Source: Ehretia macrophylla
Lineage: Eukaryota; Streptophyta; Magnoliopsida; Boraginales; Ehretiaceae
Length of the DNA stretch: 64,000 nt
NCBI GenBank assembly: GCA_037974665.1
Contig: CM075773.1
Coordinates: 32,126,853 to 32,190,852 of the forward strand
Reading direction: 5' to 3'
The position numbers were made by a program, and so were the translations under genes. The notes under the pieces were generated by a model, which made no database searches, was not told where the DNA came from, and worked only from the letters and a program-made list of their open reading frames with translations. Shown here in pieces: positions 43,046-55,540 of the stretch. Each line of letters starts with the position of its first letter. Positions within the stretch are counted from its first letter, which is position 1.

Positions 43046-46000
43046 TATGCTTCCACCGAGTATGATCAATCAATAAATTTATCAATGTATATATGTATAG
43101 CATGCACTATATATATGTGTGTATTTCCATATATGTAGAGAGAGAAAGTATATTTTGGAAAAAGTAAATTTAGTCGAGGACGGATCCGGATAGAGCTTGA
43201 GGGGACATTTGGAGTGGTCAATTCAGTTGAAAGTGTGCTTAACTCGAATATTTGAGTCCAAGTTTAGCACAATCCAACCTATGAGTCTAGCCCAGTTTGA
43301 GATCCAACTTGAGCCGAGTATAGGTCCATCTTGAGCTTAACTCGGGCCATTACATATTAAATACAATTTGAGTTTACTTATTAAAAAAAATTAAAATATT
43401 ATACATACAATGTAAATCGTTGTAACTATTTTTATTTTTTTGAAACAAACTAGTAAGTCGTAATAATTATTTTTTCTTTTAACAAACTAATAATAACAAG
43501 TAATAAATTTATTTATTAAGTTGATATTAAATGACTCATTATCAAATCTTTTATTATGATATTGCATGTTTACAACTTATAACTTTAAGTCCCTTCATAT
43601 TATTTTTTAAAAAGATTCTAGATATAATTTTTTTTTTTACAATTTTTATAATCATACATATAATTTTTCTTATAAATACTTAGTGACACAGTGCTTTAGT
43701 TACTTAGTATATTTAACTTTATTTTACTATAAATTTACAACATTATATATAACTATGTCTATAGGAGACTAAAATCTTTCATAACAATTACATTCGTCAG
43801 AGGTTTGAAATTATTTTACATACTTTGAAGAATAGAGGTACTTAATTTGGAACTATTATCAATGTTAATTCATATTTCGACGTAAATTTAGAATTAAGAT
43901 ATGTATCTCAATACCCAAATGTACAACCTATTTTAATTCTAACGTGGTTATTTAACCACCGTCACTGTCAACAGGCCCAACATCCATACAAAGAGCATAA
44001 CATAATGGAGAACTTTTGCACTAACTTTCTTCAAGCGTTTATATAATATTTTATTTTTATATTTATATCACTAATGTACTCGTGTCTTACTAACTTGTAG
44101 TTTGTTATGTATTGATTTATTATTTATGTTAATTGTTAATGTTATTAATTAACTTGTGTACTGTCTCGCTAATAGCTAAATTTTTTTTTTTGTTTTAAAA
44201 TAAGTTCATATATTGGTGTTTCTATATTATTATATATTCAAAATACATTAATTACAAAAAAATAAGTTGGTTCAGCCCATCCCATGGTAGATAGTTCAAT
44301 TAAACATCTCTTAAGAAAACCTTTATTTGGGATTAATAAAGCCTTATCAGGCTTCTATCCAACCCAACTAGCTAGGCTGGACTCATAAGCAAGATAAACA
44401 TATTAGCTTTCCCTGTATATTATGTATTGTGTGAACTTCACATAGTGTGATGTGTGCATCTTCTCCTCAATATGGTTTGAAATGCCATGTGAATATGGTC
44501 CCTAGTACTTCTACATATATATTAGAGCCGAAAAACTTAAAAAAAGAACCAAAAAAAAAAAAAAAAAAACTCTAAAGTTTTCTCGTAAACTTTTCTTGAA
44601 TGATTTAATTACAAGTGATCTTTTAATTTTGTAGTTTTTACATTAAATAAAAATTTCGTGTATCAAACTATCCAAAAGAAGTTTGAACTTGAGTGGCCTT
44701 AATTTTCTTCCTGGTTGATGCTAATTTTGGGATAAGTATCTAAATAAGCTAATTCTTCTCTGCTCATTCCAAGAAACTCCTAATCAGTAGACGACACAAG
44801 GGGCTCAAACTGATGTTGACTGTACTGCAACACAATAGAGTTCCATCAATTACATAATTAATTTGTTTTTAATAATGTTGACTATAAGTAATTAAAGTAT
44901 ACAAAATAGTCCAAAGCGCGTAATACTATATCAGTGGTCTACTTAATAGTGGGGACAAGTCATTTTCTCAGACCAAGTCTTTGGAGAATTATTTTTAATT
45001 AAAGTCACGAGGTATCTTTCAGTAAGTTTCGAGATTATTGTGCGAGTGCTCATTTTTGATGCAACAAGTAAGTCTTGGTGTTTATGACAGATGAACGTCT
45101 CTTACAGACAAAGTCTGTTCATTAATAGTATATTTTCAAGTCTTTGGAGAACTTGAAAATGGCAAGCACCATAAGTTTTCAAGCTTTGATACTATCATCA
45201 TACAAGAAGTCCACGACTGACATTATAATTTTGTTAATTCAATTTCTTAAAATTGTTAAGGCTGGTCTAAATTTTTGAGTATGCAAACAAGATTAATGTC
45301 GTAAGTATAAATAATTGTTATGGGCTTTTATAAGTCTTTTGAAGCAAAATTGTTAATCATGAATTATATATTAGACTCGCAATATTAATTTATAATCACT
45401 TTCATATTATATCTTGCACAAGTATAGAACGAGAGCAAGAGACTTAACTCACGTTTGTGATTTGAATCAGCTAAAAAACTAATTTTCTTAGGACCAACCC
45501 CAATAAAATTTGTGTCTGACTAACTAAGATCGTGCCTTCTCTGAATGAGATCTAGTATCTAATGTTTGAAGCCTTGGAGGTGAGCTCGAAGAGCTCCCAA
45601 ACAAAATGAATCTGGGCTTAGGCAGAAAAAACTCTCATACTGATGGAGAAGTTACGTGATCACAGGGCCGGCTACTTTTTATAAGTTTGATTTTTCTCCA
45701 TAATCTGGTGATTAATAATGAGCTAGAAATGAAAGAAAGGACCTGTAGTTTTATTTTTGCCTCTACTTTTTTTCAGAAGATAGTGCAATTGAAATTCTAG
45801 CACTAGCAATCGTGGACGCCATTTGCACTTTTCAGTTTTGTGTAATGGTTGTAGTCCTCGTCAAGTACCAGTAAAATTGGAGTGGTTAAATATTAGGGTT
45901 GCTTCCAAAGGAGTTGCACGTCTCCTTATATGTGTTTTCATCGCTCGTGATTAGTGAGCTCTAACCGTTTCGCTGACAATTTCAGTGGGTATTATTTGAC

Positions 46001-46480
46001 TTGGTACAGGCTATGTCTCTACCCCATATTTAACTGTGGTTATTGAAGATCAAGTTTCGTGCTTTTGGTTTGATGTGGTTTGAGGCTATGTTTTATTTTT
46101 CTTGATAATAATACTTGATTTGAACTTCTTGTTGTACTGTTTCTTGAGCCTAAGCATATTTTTTCGGGCCCTTTTATTTAACCTATAATATAAATTCTCT
46201 TGTTAACAAAAAAACAAAAAGAAAAAGTTTTGAGTGTTGACTTCTGACTTAAAATTGAAATGAAATGTGCAAGACTTCAATAATTCGTCAATAATCCATA
46301 GGTGTTGGACTGATTCAATACCTCAACCCAAATTGTACTCCACTGACCACTCCATGCAATAGTCCCACCATACCATACCACCTCTATGTAACATTCTTGA
46401 AGCTCAGCATCCCTTTATTTTACATAGTCCTAAGTCACAAATTTGGTCCTTCCAACCCTTCTTTAACTTACACATAACAA
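43046..46480. other. Long AT-rich intergenic region
   Basis: About 3.4 kb with no exon, RNA gene or LTR pair recognised on either strand. Poly-A/T runs are frequent (for example 44549-44569). Confidence 0.5.
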
Positions 46481-46665
46481 GAAATTTGTGCATCGAATTA
46501 TCTTCAAAATACACACTTCTTCAACATCCCTTCATTTACATAGTTATCAATCACAAACCTCAAAGTAGTTCCCTCGGAACCTTCTTTGGGATTGCACTTA
46601 ATAGCAAGAATTCCGTACATCAAATCCCTTGTAAGTCACAAATCCGAACCCCACCCCACACCCCT

Positions 46666-46679
46666 CCCCCCCCCCCCCC
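46666..46679. repeat. Poly-C run
   Basis: Fourteen consecutive C about 75 bp upstream of the start codon of the 46755 gene, probably in its 5'UTR or core promoter. Confidence 0.95.
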
Positions 46680-46754
46680 GGTATATCCACAAGCACCTTA
46701 CTGCAAAAAAGAAAACAAATAAAACCATTCTGTGCTTGCACGAGCTAAATTAAT

Positions 46755-47252
46755 ATGGGCAAAATGTTAGGCTTCTTGAAGAGCTTTGGTGGAAAAAACA
46801 AAGCAAAGAAATCAAAGGTTCAAGACTGCGTATTCACTGATCATGAGTTGGATAAGATCAAGCCTACAGCTAATTCTGTCAAGCAAAAGAAAAGAGTGAA
46901 GTTCGAATCAGAAACCTTACTTCGCAAAGAAGGAAATGAGAATGGTTTTGACCCAAAATGCGATAAGCAAGGAGTACTGCCACGTGTTTCAACGAGAACA
47001 CTGGAAAAACCTAATTCAGCTCAACGTAACATAGCGATTAATGGTTATGTTACAGACAACAGTAGGCTGAAAGTCAAAATTTTGATGAAAAAAGAAGAAG
47101 CTGCACAACTGCTATCGAAATGCAAAGCTGGAAGATTTCTTGAATTCAAAGATGTGGCTCAGGAGCTCATCAAAGTACCAAGTCATCGTGTGAGTGTTAT
47201 TTCTCCAAGCAACAACAGTGATTGCTTGCTTCAAAGCATTCCCGAAGAGTAA
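46755..47252 (+). CDS. Small basic plant-specific protein, single exon (DUF7890-like)
   Basis: A 165-residue intronless gene of unknown function. Seen: N-terminal MGKMLGFLKSFGGKNKAKKSK, a basic stretch without signal peptide or membrane segment; a Lys-rich middle (KQKKRVKFE); and a conserved-looking C part LKVKILMKKEEAAQLLSKC followed by LEFKDVAQEL and HRVSVI. The pattern [R/K]-V-K-I-x-M-x-K-x-E-A-A-x-L-L-S-K-C is one I associate with small uncharacterised plant proteins placed in DUF7890; the family name is from memory. The ATG at 46755 gives the basic N terminus and has no upstream in-frame extension that looks coding. It is the only intact gene in the right third of the window. Confidence 0.8.
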   Translation: MGKMLGFLKSFGGKNKAKKSKVQDCVFTDHELDKIKPTANSVKQKKRVKFESETLLRKEGNENGFDPKCDKQGVLPRVSTRTLEKPNSAQRNIAINGYVTDNSRLKVKILMKKEEAAQLLSKCKAGRFLEFKDVAQELIKVPSHRVSVISPSNNSDCLLQSIPEE

Positions 47253-49195
47253 ATTAAGAGCTTCAGAGAAGTTGTAGCCTAAATTTTCAATCATCACGGT
47301 TCACTAATATTTTTCGAAATAGATCGACCTTTCGTAAAATTTCGTGTTTAGCGAGAGCTTTCAGCTTCTGTTGTTTATTAATATTGGTTGTAATATAACA
47401 TCAAATAGATATTATTGTTTATAGTCTAAGGTGATATAGTATTCGGTGGTGGAACGTTTTGAGAAGAGACTTGTCCGATCCTTTTCTGTTGGAATAGTTG
47501 AAAGTATATTTATCAAAAGGGGGGAAACTATTACGGGATCGGTCATATAGATTTGATTAACACCATTAAATTCTATCAAGAATCGTTATTTTTGTTAGTT
47601 CTATGTCTATGAAATCTCGTCCGAGTATTTCAATCTCATTTGTTAGTCTTTACTAGTTTGTGTAAGTGTAAAAATTTTCCCATTACGTATAAACATAATC
47701 AAGATTCTATTAATAGCATGGAGTATAACAAAAAACAAGTTATCCTTTTGTCAATTTGAAGCTTGGGTACGAGAGTTTCATATTATTCCATTTGGCTTTG
47801 GCAACTTTAGAAGACAGACAAAAGAACCATCAATAAAAAATGACTTTAAAGAAATTACAAATTGATTTATAATTATTCACTCTATTATGACTTTATAAAA
47901 TTGTTACGCATTAACATGCATTTGATCTAGTAGTATGCTCCTCGTTGCAAGTTAGTGTAAAAGATAATTGTGAGATCAATTCTCATGGATGACATCTTTG
48001 AGTATACGATTAGGCCTCTCTTAAATCAAAATAAATTTGTTACGTGTTGTAGACATAAACATAAAACCACCTTGATAATGAAATAAATACCATAAATTCC
48101 TGGTTATGGGTCGGCTTTCGCTATAAATATATACCTTTCAAGGAAAGAAAAGTAAAAGAAAATGAATGATCAATCTGTCCTCTTCATGTTGGTTCATGTT
48201 GACTGCTGTATGAAAATGTTAGTAACTTAGGCATTAAAGCACAGTATCAATCTTACTTTTCCTTGACAACAAAATTGTACAAGAAAATATCTGCTCCGAT
48301 CTTGGATTCGAATCAATTAACAGATCGATTTTAATAGATTTTGCGCTTCATTAATTTAGATTATACCCCTTAAGGCAAAATTATGAGTTAAAAAATGTAC
48401 CTTTTTTAACGTGAGCCTAAAATAAGCAACAAACGGTCCATATAAATAACTATTATAGCAATAATTAACAATCGCATCACTAGCTAGTTTCAATTCTCTG
48501 TTCCTTTTTCTCAGCACCAATTTGTGGAAAGCCTGACCATGGAAATGCCAACATAAGCTTGAGAATTAAGTGACTAACGAAATATATCCCTCAAGTTTGA
48601 AATATTAGGCTTAAAAGTTGGACGAACTCAAGTTAATTGGTTAATGAAAAAGCAAAAAAAAAATATGAATGTTGAAGATAATAAATAATAAAGTAAACTT
48701 GTCACTATATGTTTAATTAAAATAATATGTTCATGAGTAGATTGAATTTGATTGTATGTGAAAAAATATGTTAAAAATAATACATAAATAAAGTAATTAA
48801 TCTTTCTCTAATACATTAAATTTTTAATGAGATTGTAAGTTGACAATGAAAAATTTTGATTACCAATGTGGGACATCAATTACATAAAATAGAAAAAGCT
48901 AAAAAGCAAGAAGATTGATTGCTCCAAAAACACCAAGTAGTAACTTCTACCTCAACCACTTTCAAAGGCATCAGGTGCAAAGCAAATAATTACAAGCATG
49001 GGTCCTGACCATGTAGAAAAAACTTGGTACACTACCACCCAAATCACTATATCCAAACAAGCTGGCTGTAAAGGAGCAAAAAAAAAAAAAAGAGAAAGAA
49101 GGTGGCTATGACGTCCAAGAACGAAATACTCTTCAAAACGACTGATGTTTTGAACGAAAATAGAAGCTACATATAAAGACAACTCTTAGAAGAAG
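47253..49195. other. Intergenic DNA
   Basis: 3' flank of the 46755 gene on the left and 3' flank of the interrupted minus-strand gene on the right. AT-rich, no further gene seen. Confidence 0.5.
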
Positions 49196-49292
49196 TCATC
49201 TGTCCATCTCTTGCACTTCAGGGCTCTCGGTGATACTCTCTAAAGAAGGCTTCCATCCACATCCACCAGCTGCTTTTAATTTTCCTCTGCCT

Positions 49293-49508
49293 TGTAGAGA
49301 AGTAAAACACGATAGATGTTTGCAAAGGCTTCTCACTGTGATTCAATGTACACTCAGATATAAATACATATGTTTTAGAGTTAGCTAACTAGACATAGAC
49401 TCCTAGGATACAAAGGATTACATAAAGATTGAAAAGTATGATAAGATAACAACAGGTAACAAAACTTGAAATTAGATTCAGTTGATAACTATGAATTATT
49501 CGCTAACA
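49293..49508 (-). repeat. 3' LTR of copia element 2
   Basis: A 216-bp repeat. On the minus strand it starts TGTTAGCGAATAATTC and ends CTTCTCTACA. Borders are set by the target duplication and the purine tract. Confidence 0.95.
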
Positions 49509-52500
49509 CGCCCCCGCAAGCTGGACGGTCTATCAAGAACAACCAGCTTGAGTTTCTGTCGGTTGAATTGCAAGCGTGGTAGAGGCTTTGTGAGAGAATC
49601 AGCGACTTGGTCAGCAGAGTGCACATGAGAAACCTTAATCCATTGATTGGCCACCTGATCAAGGACAAAATGAAAATCTATAGCTATGTGTTTCATTCTG
49701 GAATGAAACACCAGATTAGCACAAAGATATGTTGCACCCACATTATCACAGTAGATTGTAGGCACAATCTTTAACGGAAGGCGAAGTTCAGCAAGAATAT
49801 TTTGTAGCCAATTAATCTCCGCAGTTGTTGTAGCAACAACCTGATACTCAGCCTCAGTAGAGGACCGAGCTACTGTCCTTTGCTTCCGAGAGGACCAACT
49901 TATTGGATTATTGCCAAGAAAAACTACATAAGCAGATGTTGAGCTCTTGTCATCAATATTACCAGCCCAGTCCGCATCGGAAAAGGCGGTGAGAGTAAGA
50001 GTAGACCCTTTGCGAATGAAAAGACCTTGATGAAGTGTTTGTTTGAGATAGTGTAGCACACGCTTGGCTGCAGTCCAGTGATTAATTGTGGGCTTATGCA
50101 TAAACTGAGACAAACGATTCACAGCAAATGCAATATCGGGGCGAGTGAATGAGAGATACTGGAGAGCCCCAATTACACCTCTGTATTGTTTCGCATCAGT
50201 TGGAGGAGAACCATCTTGCAGTTGTAGTGTTATAGAAGTAGAGATAGGCGTTGCAACTCCTTTGGTATCAAGCGTATTGGTTTTAGCAAGAAGATCAAAG
50301 ATGTACTTCAACTGTGAGAGAACCAACCCATTGCTGACATATTGAACCTCCACACCCAAAAAATAATCCAGTCGACCAAGATCTTTTAATGAAAATCTGT
50401 GAGCAAGGCATTGGATGAAATTAGCAATAGCAAAGCTAGAGTTACCAGTCACAAGTATGTCGTCGACATATACAAAAAGAAACAAAGTGGTTGTTTACGT
50501 GTGATATGTGAATTGAGAGGCATCACTTCGAGAATTCAGAAAACCAATTGAGATCAAAAAATCACGGAACTCATTATACCAAGCCCGTGGTGCTTGTCGA
50601 AGACCATATATAGCTTTTTTTAGTTTGCAGACATAATTTGGGAAAGTAGGGTCATAGAATCCGGGTGGTTGTTGCATGTACACCTCATCTTTTAATGTCC
50701 CTTGCAAGAAAGCATTGTTAATATCTAGTTGGCACACATCCCAGCCATAGTGAACCGCCACAGATAATACTAGTCGAACTATTGTAGGACGCACAACAGG
50801 ACTGAATGTAGAACTAAAATCAACACCAGGGCGTTGCTGAAAACCCTTTTCTATTAATCGCGCCTTGTAACGCTCCACACTTCCATTAGATTTCCTTTTA
50901 ATACGATATACCCACTTACAACCTATTACATTATGAGATGACGGAGAAGGAACCAATTCCCATGTACCATTTTTTAGTAGAGCATCAAATTCTTGGCATA
51001 TGGCCTCACGCCATAGTGGAGATTTACTGGCCTGAGTATATGTTGAGGGTTTTGTGAGAGGCTGCATTTCAGACTTAGACATTAAACACATTTTGTTAAC
51101 TGGTTTGGTGATACCCATTTTCGAATATGTTACCATATGGTGGTGAGAAATAGAGGATTGAGAGATGGAATCAGAGGATACCTGCTCAGGAACTAAACCA
51201 GAGGGCAAACTGGGCATAACCGAAGGCAAGGAACCCGAAGGTGGAACTTGAGATAGAGCAGTCGACGATCGCAAAACAGATGGCAGAACCGCGTGACCTA
51301 TGACTTGAGTTGGCACAACATCTGTACCTATGTAGGAGAGCTGAAGCGGAGGGGAAGGAATATCATAAGAGACAACATCATGAGTGGGCGGAAGATTATG
51401 TGCAGCGGATGATAAAGGAGTAGCAGTAGGTGATTGTGTGGTGTTAGGATTAAATGTAGGACCTAAGGATTTTGATTGAGCTGGAAAGACATGCTCCACA
51501 AAAATAACATCACGAGAAATGAAGATTTTATTAGATGTAGGATCATAGCATTTAAAGCATGGTGCACAGTAGAATATCCAACAAAAATACATGGACAAGA
51601 TTTTTATCCATCTTATGTTGCGCATATGGCTTCAACCAAGGGTAACACAAGCAGCCAAATACCCGTAGTGTACGATAATTTGGGGGTGTTTCGAACAACA
51701 TTTCAAAAGGACAATATTTCCCCAAGCCATCAGTTGGTAGCCGGTAAATAAGAAATGTAGCTGCTTGACACGCGATGACCAAAAGATATTGGGTAGAGAC
51801 GCTTTAGATAATAAGGTTCGGGCAGTTTCTAAAATATGGCGGTGGCGCCTTTCAACAATACCCATGTGTTGAGGTGTATGAGGGGGTGAAACTAGATGTT
51901 GAATGCCATGTTGTTTTAAAAATGAATTAAGTCCTACGTACTCACCACTACCATCAGTAAAAAGAGTGATGATTGGGGTGTTAAAAAAATTTTCAACTAA
52001 GGCTCGAAAGGTCATGAAAACATTAACAGTGTCAGATTTCTTTTTGAGAGGATATAACCACACATATATAGTATGGAAATCAATAAAAATGAAATAGTAT
52101 TGAAAACCATCGAAATATTGGACCGGGGCAGGACCCCAAACATCTGAAAATACTACTTCTAGAGGTTTATTTGCTACAAGAGTGGTGTCACCGAAAACTA
52201 GTCGATGACTCTTGTGACATAAACAATCATTACAAAAATCAAAATTGGAACTCGAAACTGGCAATTTATTTGTAGCGATGATAGTACTGAGGGTTCGATG
52301 ATTTGGGTGACCTAAGCGATAGTGCCATTGCGCACGCGACGTACGAACTGTAGAGAAAGCCTTTGGTGAAGTCGGCAAGCAAGGCCACTCATACAGGTTT
52401 CCTTTACTTTGGCCTTTGACCAGTGACGCCCCCGTGTTCAGGTCTTTCACAAGAAAAGAATCAGGAAAAAATTCAATGGATGTTAGATTTTGCTTACAAA

Positions 52501-53770
52501 ATTGTGAAACAGATAACAAATTTTTGTGGATGGCAGGTGCACAAAGAACATTATTTAAGGCAAAAGTTTTCGAGGGAGTGACTAGTGTGGTGTTACCAAT
52601 GTGAGAAATAGGGATATCAGACCCATCTCCAATAAGAATGCCGTCGGAGCCAGCATAGTCAGTATTGATATTCATGTTCTGGAAATCTGAGGCAATGTGA
52701 TAAGACGCCCCTGAATCAAGAACCCAACCAGTAGACTGTGGTACTGAACCTTTAGTAACATAGTGGGCTTGTGGATCAAAATAGGGAACAGGATGCGATC
52801 GGCAAAACTTCGCTACATGACCAAACTTGTCACACAGCTGACAATGCATGTGAGGTTGTTGATTTGAGGACCCCTGGCGCTAATTCTCGTTGGAGGAGCG
52901 AGAAGTGGCACCAAGTGATTGAGAGTTGGATGAAAAACGAGCAGATGAATTGTTGTTGTTGTAGGATTGTCCTTTCTTAATATCGCCCCCATTTCCCTTG
53001 CATTTATTGTTGTTTTTTTGAGTAAAATGAGCAGTTATAGGAGAAGAGCCCCGGTGTTGCTCCTCACGTTTAAGAAATGATTCATGATTGAGGAGTTTAT
53101 CAAATAAATCTTCAAAGAAAATATCAGTATCTCGAGCACGTATCGCTGCACTCAGCTCCTTGTAATCATCACCTAAACCCGAAAGAACCACAACCACTAA
53201 CTTTTCATTAGCCACATGCGAGCCCGCTAGAGCAAGGTCATCTGCAATAGTTTTGATGTTGCGAAGATATTCAGCAACTGAGTTGTTTTCTTTTGACATA
53301 TGCAACAGCTTATTACGGAGGCCATAGATGCGAGATTTCGAAGCATTGGCATAAGAACTACTGAGCTTGTCCCAAGCCTGTTTTGCGGTGGTGGTCATAA
53401 TGACCAGAGGAGCAATAGTAGCATCAACAGATACGAGAATCGCGTGGCGTAAAAGACTATCTTGTCGTATCCAAAGCTTGTACTCAGGATTCGGTGAGGC
53501 AGTATCGACAATAGTGATAGTCGCAACAGGACATGGAGTGGTACCATTAATGTACCCCATCAAGTCATAGCCATAGAGGAGAGTGTGAAATTGGGTGCGC
53601 TAGGTAGGGTAGTTACTGCCAGTAAGTTTCAAAGGAAGCTGTACAGCAACGTTAATGGCCACAATGTTCGTTATGGAAGAAGCACCACCAAGAGAAACTG
53701 AAGATGGTGCGGCAGAAGTAGTAGTAGTGGCTGAAGCAGAAGCAATAATGTGAAGAGTTTAGGACACTAA
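49496..53770 (-). pseudogene. Copia element 2 gag-pol, degraded
   Basis: Gag (from about 53770; open from 53563) with a zinc knuckle CQLCDKFGHVAKFC (about 52845), protease (WVLDSGASYH), GAG-pre-integrase (WHYRLGHPNH), integrase (DVWGP, TDGSGEY, ERRHR), reverse transcriptase (CKWVYRIK; YVDDI near 50465) and RNase H ending 49496. Defects: in-frame stops near 53600, 52877 and 50490, and two frameshifts (about 51780 and 51560-51600) that compensate each other, so integrase leaves and re-enters the main frame. Non-functional. Confidence 0.92.
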
Positions 53771-53825
53771 AAAAAAAAACTGGACGGATCGATATGATTG
53801 TTAAGGCAGATATGGTTCAATACCA

Positions 53826-54041
53826 TGTAGAGAAGTAAAACATGATAGATGTTTGCAAAGGCTTCTCATTGTGATTCAATGTACACTCAAGTATAAATAC
53901 ACATGTTTTGGAGTTAGCCAACTAGACATAGACTCCTAGGATACAAAGGATTACATAAAGTTTGAAAAGTATGATAAGATAACAACATGTAACAAAACTT
54001 GAAATTAGATAAAGTTGATAACTATGAATTATTCACTAACA
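53826..54041 (-). repeat. 5' LTR of copia element 2
   Basis: A 216-bp copy of 49293-49508, adjoining the primer-binding site on one side and the tgcct duplication on the other. Confidence 0.95.
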
Positions 54042-54360
54042 TGCCTGACCTCTCGATTTCTCCCAACACATCCTCTAAAGTTTTTCCTTCTTTATCCTTG
54101 AGCTGAAACAACAACCACTCTAGCTCCACCTTTGTCAACACAATCTTTATCCTCGTACAACTATTTTGATCATCCTTCTGCAATCCTTCGAGGTTTAATT
54201 CTCCTGTTGTTGCTTTTTCTCTTCTTCTGGCCTTTGTATGCATGTGTCCATGTAATTTCCCATGATTTACTATAAAAATAGTACGGTACACGAAACTTAT
54301 GTTACAGACAATGTTACGAGAATTAATGATCGACTCTCTTTGAAGTCTATTTGGTATCAT

Positions 54361-55323
54361 TGAGAAATAAGGCCTTCTACAAGAAATTGGCTTCCAATGT
54401 GAAATGGCTCTTTTCTGCAAAACAGTGTTCTTGTGATAATTAATATAGGTGTTAAACAAGTGCATGTGAGGGTGTGCTCAAGGGGGGTTTTATGGATGTT
54501 ACGCATGTAACAATATAATTGAATTTTTTTCTTGTTAAGAGACAAGCTTACTAGTACCGATGGACACGCCCGTGTGTGTCATTGGTTTTTTTTTCGATTT
54601 AAGGGTGATTTAAACAGTGTAAAACATTTTAAAAAATGCTACTTACGAGAATTAATATCAAAACCTCTTATACTTCACAGCAAGGAGCATACCACCGGAC
54701 CAAAGGTCTAGTAATATGTGGATCATTGTTAAACACAATAAATAAATATAATAAATAATAAAACCATTCATCATCCCATCTATAAATTTAAACTTTTTAA
54801 TAATGCTCTAACTTAATACAGTATGAGAACTTAAGTTTAAAAAGGTTATGAATTCAAAGCTTATTGGCAATTATTTGTAAAATTACGTACGTCAACTATA
54901 AAATTCAATAAAAATGTATTTAGATAATGTGATAACTTAATCATCATGGTAGACAATCTCAACACTATTCTTTATATAACGAGAATATCACTTAGTCAGA
55001 ATCGCTTTAAATTTACTTTTTCTAACGATGTGCAATATATGTTTTAGATTAGAAATTAAGTTTAATTTTATTCAAGATCGAAGGACAACAATTTGACTTT
55101 AGAATTTATTTTCAATATGAGTTGTTATCCGACCGCTCTATCCAAAATTTTATTAATTGGACAAATAAATATTCATCCTAGCAAAAGTTATGCATTTTAC
55201 TTATTGAATAGGGTTTTATTTTTACAAATAAAAAAAAGTAGGGTTTTATGACCGCTCTATGACCCTTGGATGCTGAAGGCGTCTTTAGGATGATCTCGTA
55301 GTTCTTAGAGGTGGAGATAATAG
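54361..55323. other. Upstream flank of the interrupted gene
   Basis: Between the start codon of the broken host gene and copia element 3. AT-rich; it would hold that gene's promoter. No other gene seen. Confidence 0.45.
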
Positions 55324-55540
55324 TATAGAATCTTAATATGCAAGATTGCTTTGCTGAATATAATACATTTTCGATTCATTCAACAGAGTATTTAAATACA
55401 AAAATTGAGCTGGCCATTTCGACCAGGACTCTGGATATACATATCAGATTACAATACAACCAAATAATATGATAAAGCCAATAACAGATAAAAGATATCC
55501 TAAATGATATTAACTGTTGCATTCGATTTTATCTCTAATA
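55324..55540 (-). repeat. 3' LTR of copia element 3
   Basis: On the minus strand it starts TATTAGAGATAAAATCG and ends GATTCTATA; it shares 183 bp with 58974-59156. Confidence 0.9.

Larger units (their letters stand above)
49293..54041 (-). mobile_element. Ty1/copia LTR retrotransposon 2
   Basis: Complete 4.75-kb element in minus orientation, inserted in the coding region of a small host gene. LTRs at 53826-54041 (5') and 49293-49508 (3') have TG...CA ends. The target duplication tgcct occupies 49288-49292 and 54042-54046. The primer-binding site TGGTATTGAACC (53825-53814) abuts the 5' LTR. A purine tract (GCGGGGGCG) precedes the 3' LTR. By eye the LTRs differ at about 12 of 216 positions, so this insertion looks several times older than copia element 1. 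Confidence 0.95.
49196..54360 (-). pseudogene. Small host gene interrupted by copia element 2
   Basis: A single-exon gene of 137 codons (136 aa) before insertion, now in two parts on the minus strand: 54360-54047 plus one copy of the tgcct duplication, and 49292-49196. With the element and one target copy removed the frame is continuous and divisible by three, ending TGA at 49198-49196. Seen: a basic N half (HTKARRREK), then TRIKIVLTKVELEWLLFQLK and LEDVLGEIERSG, and, beyond the insertion, GWKPSLESI. The pattern K-I-V-L-T-K-x-E-L-E...GWKPSLESI is one I know from small uncharacterised plant proteins; function unknown. In the present allele translation would run about eight codons past the conserved region into the LTR, giving about 112 aa without the C-terminal motif. 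The start at 54360 is the most probable one; the ATG 73 codons before the element is an alternative. Confidence 0.75.
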
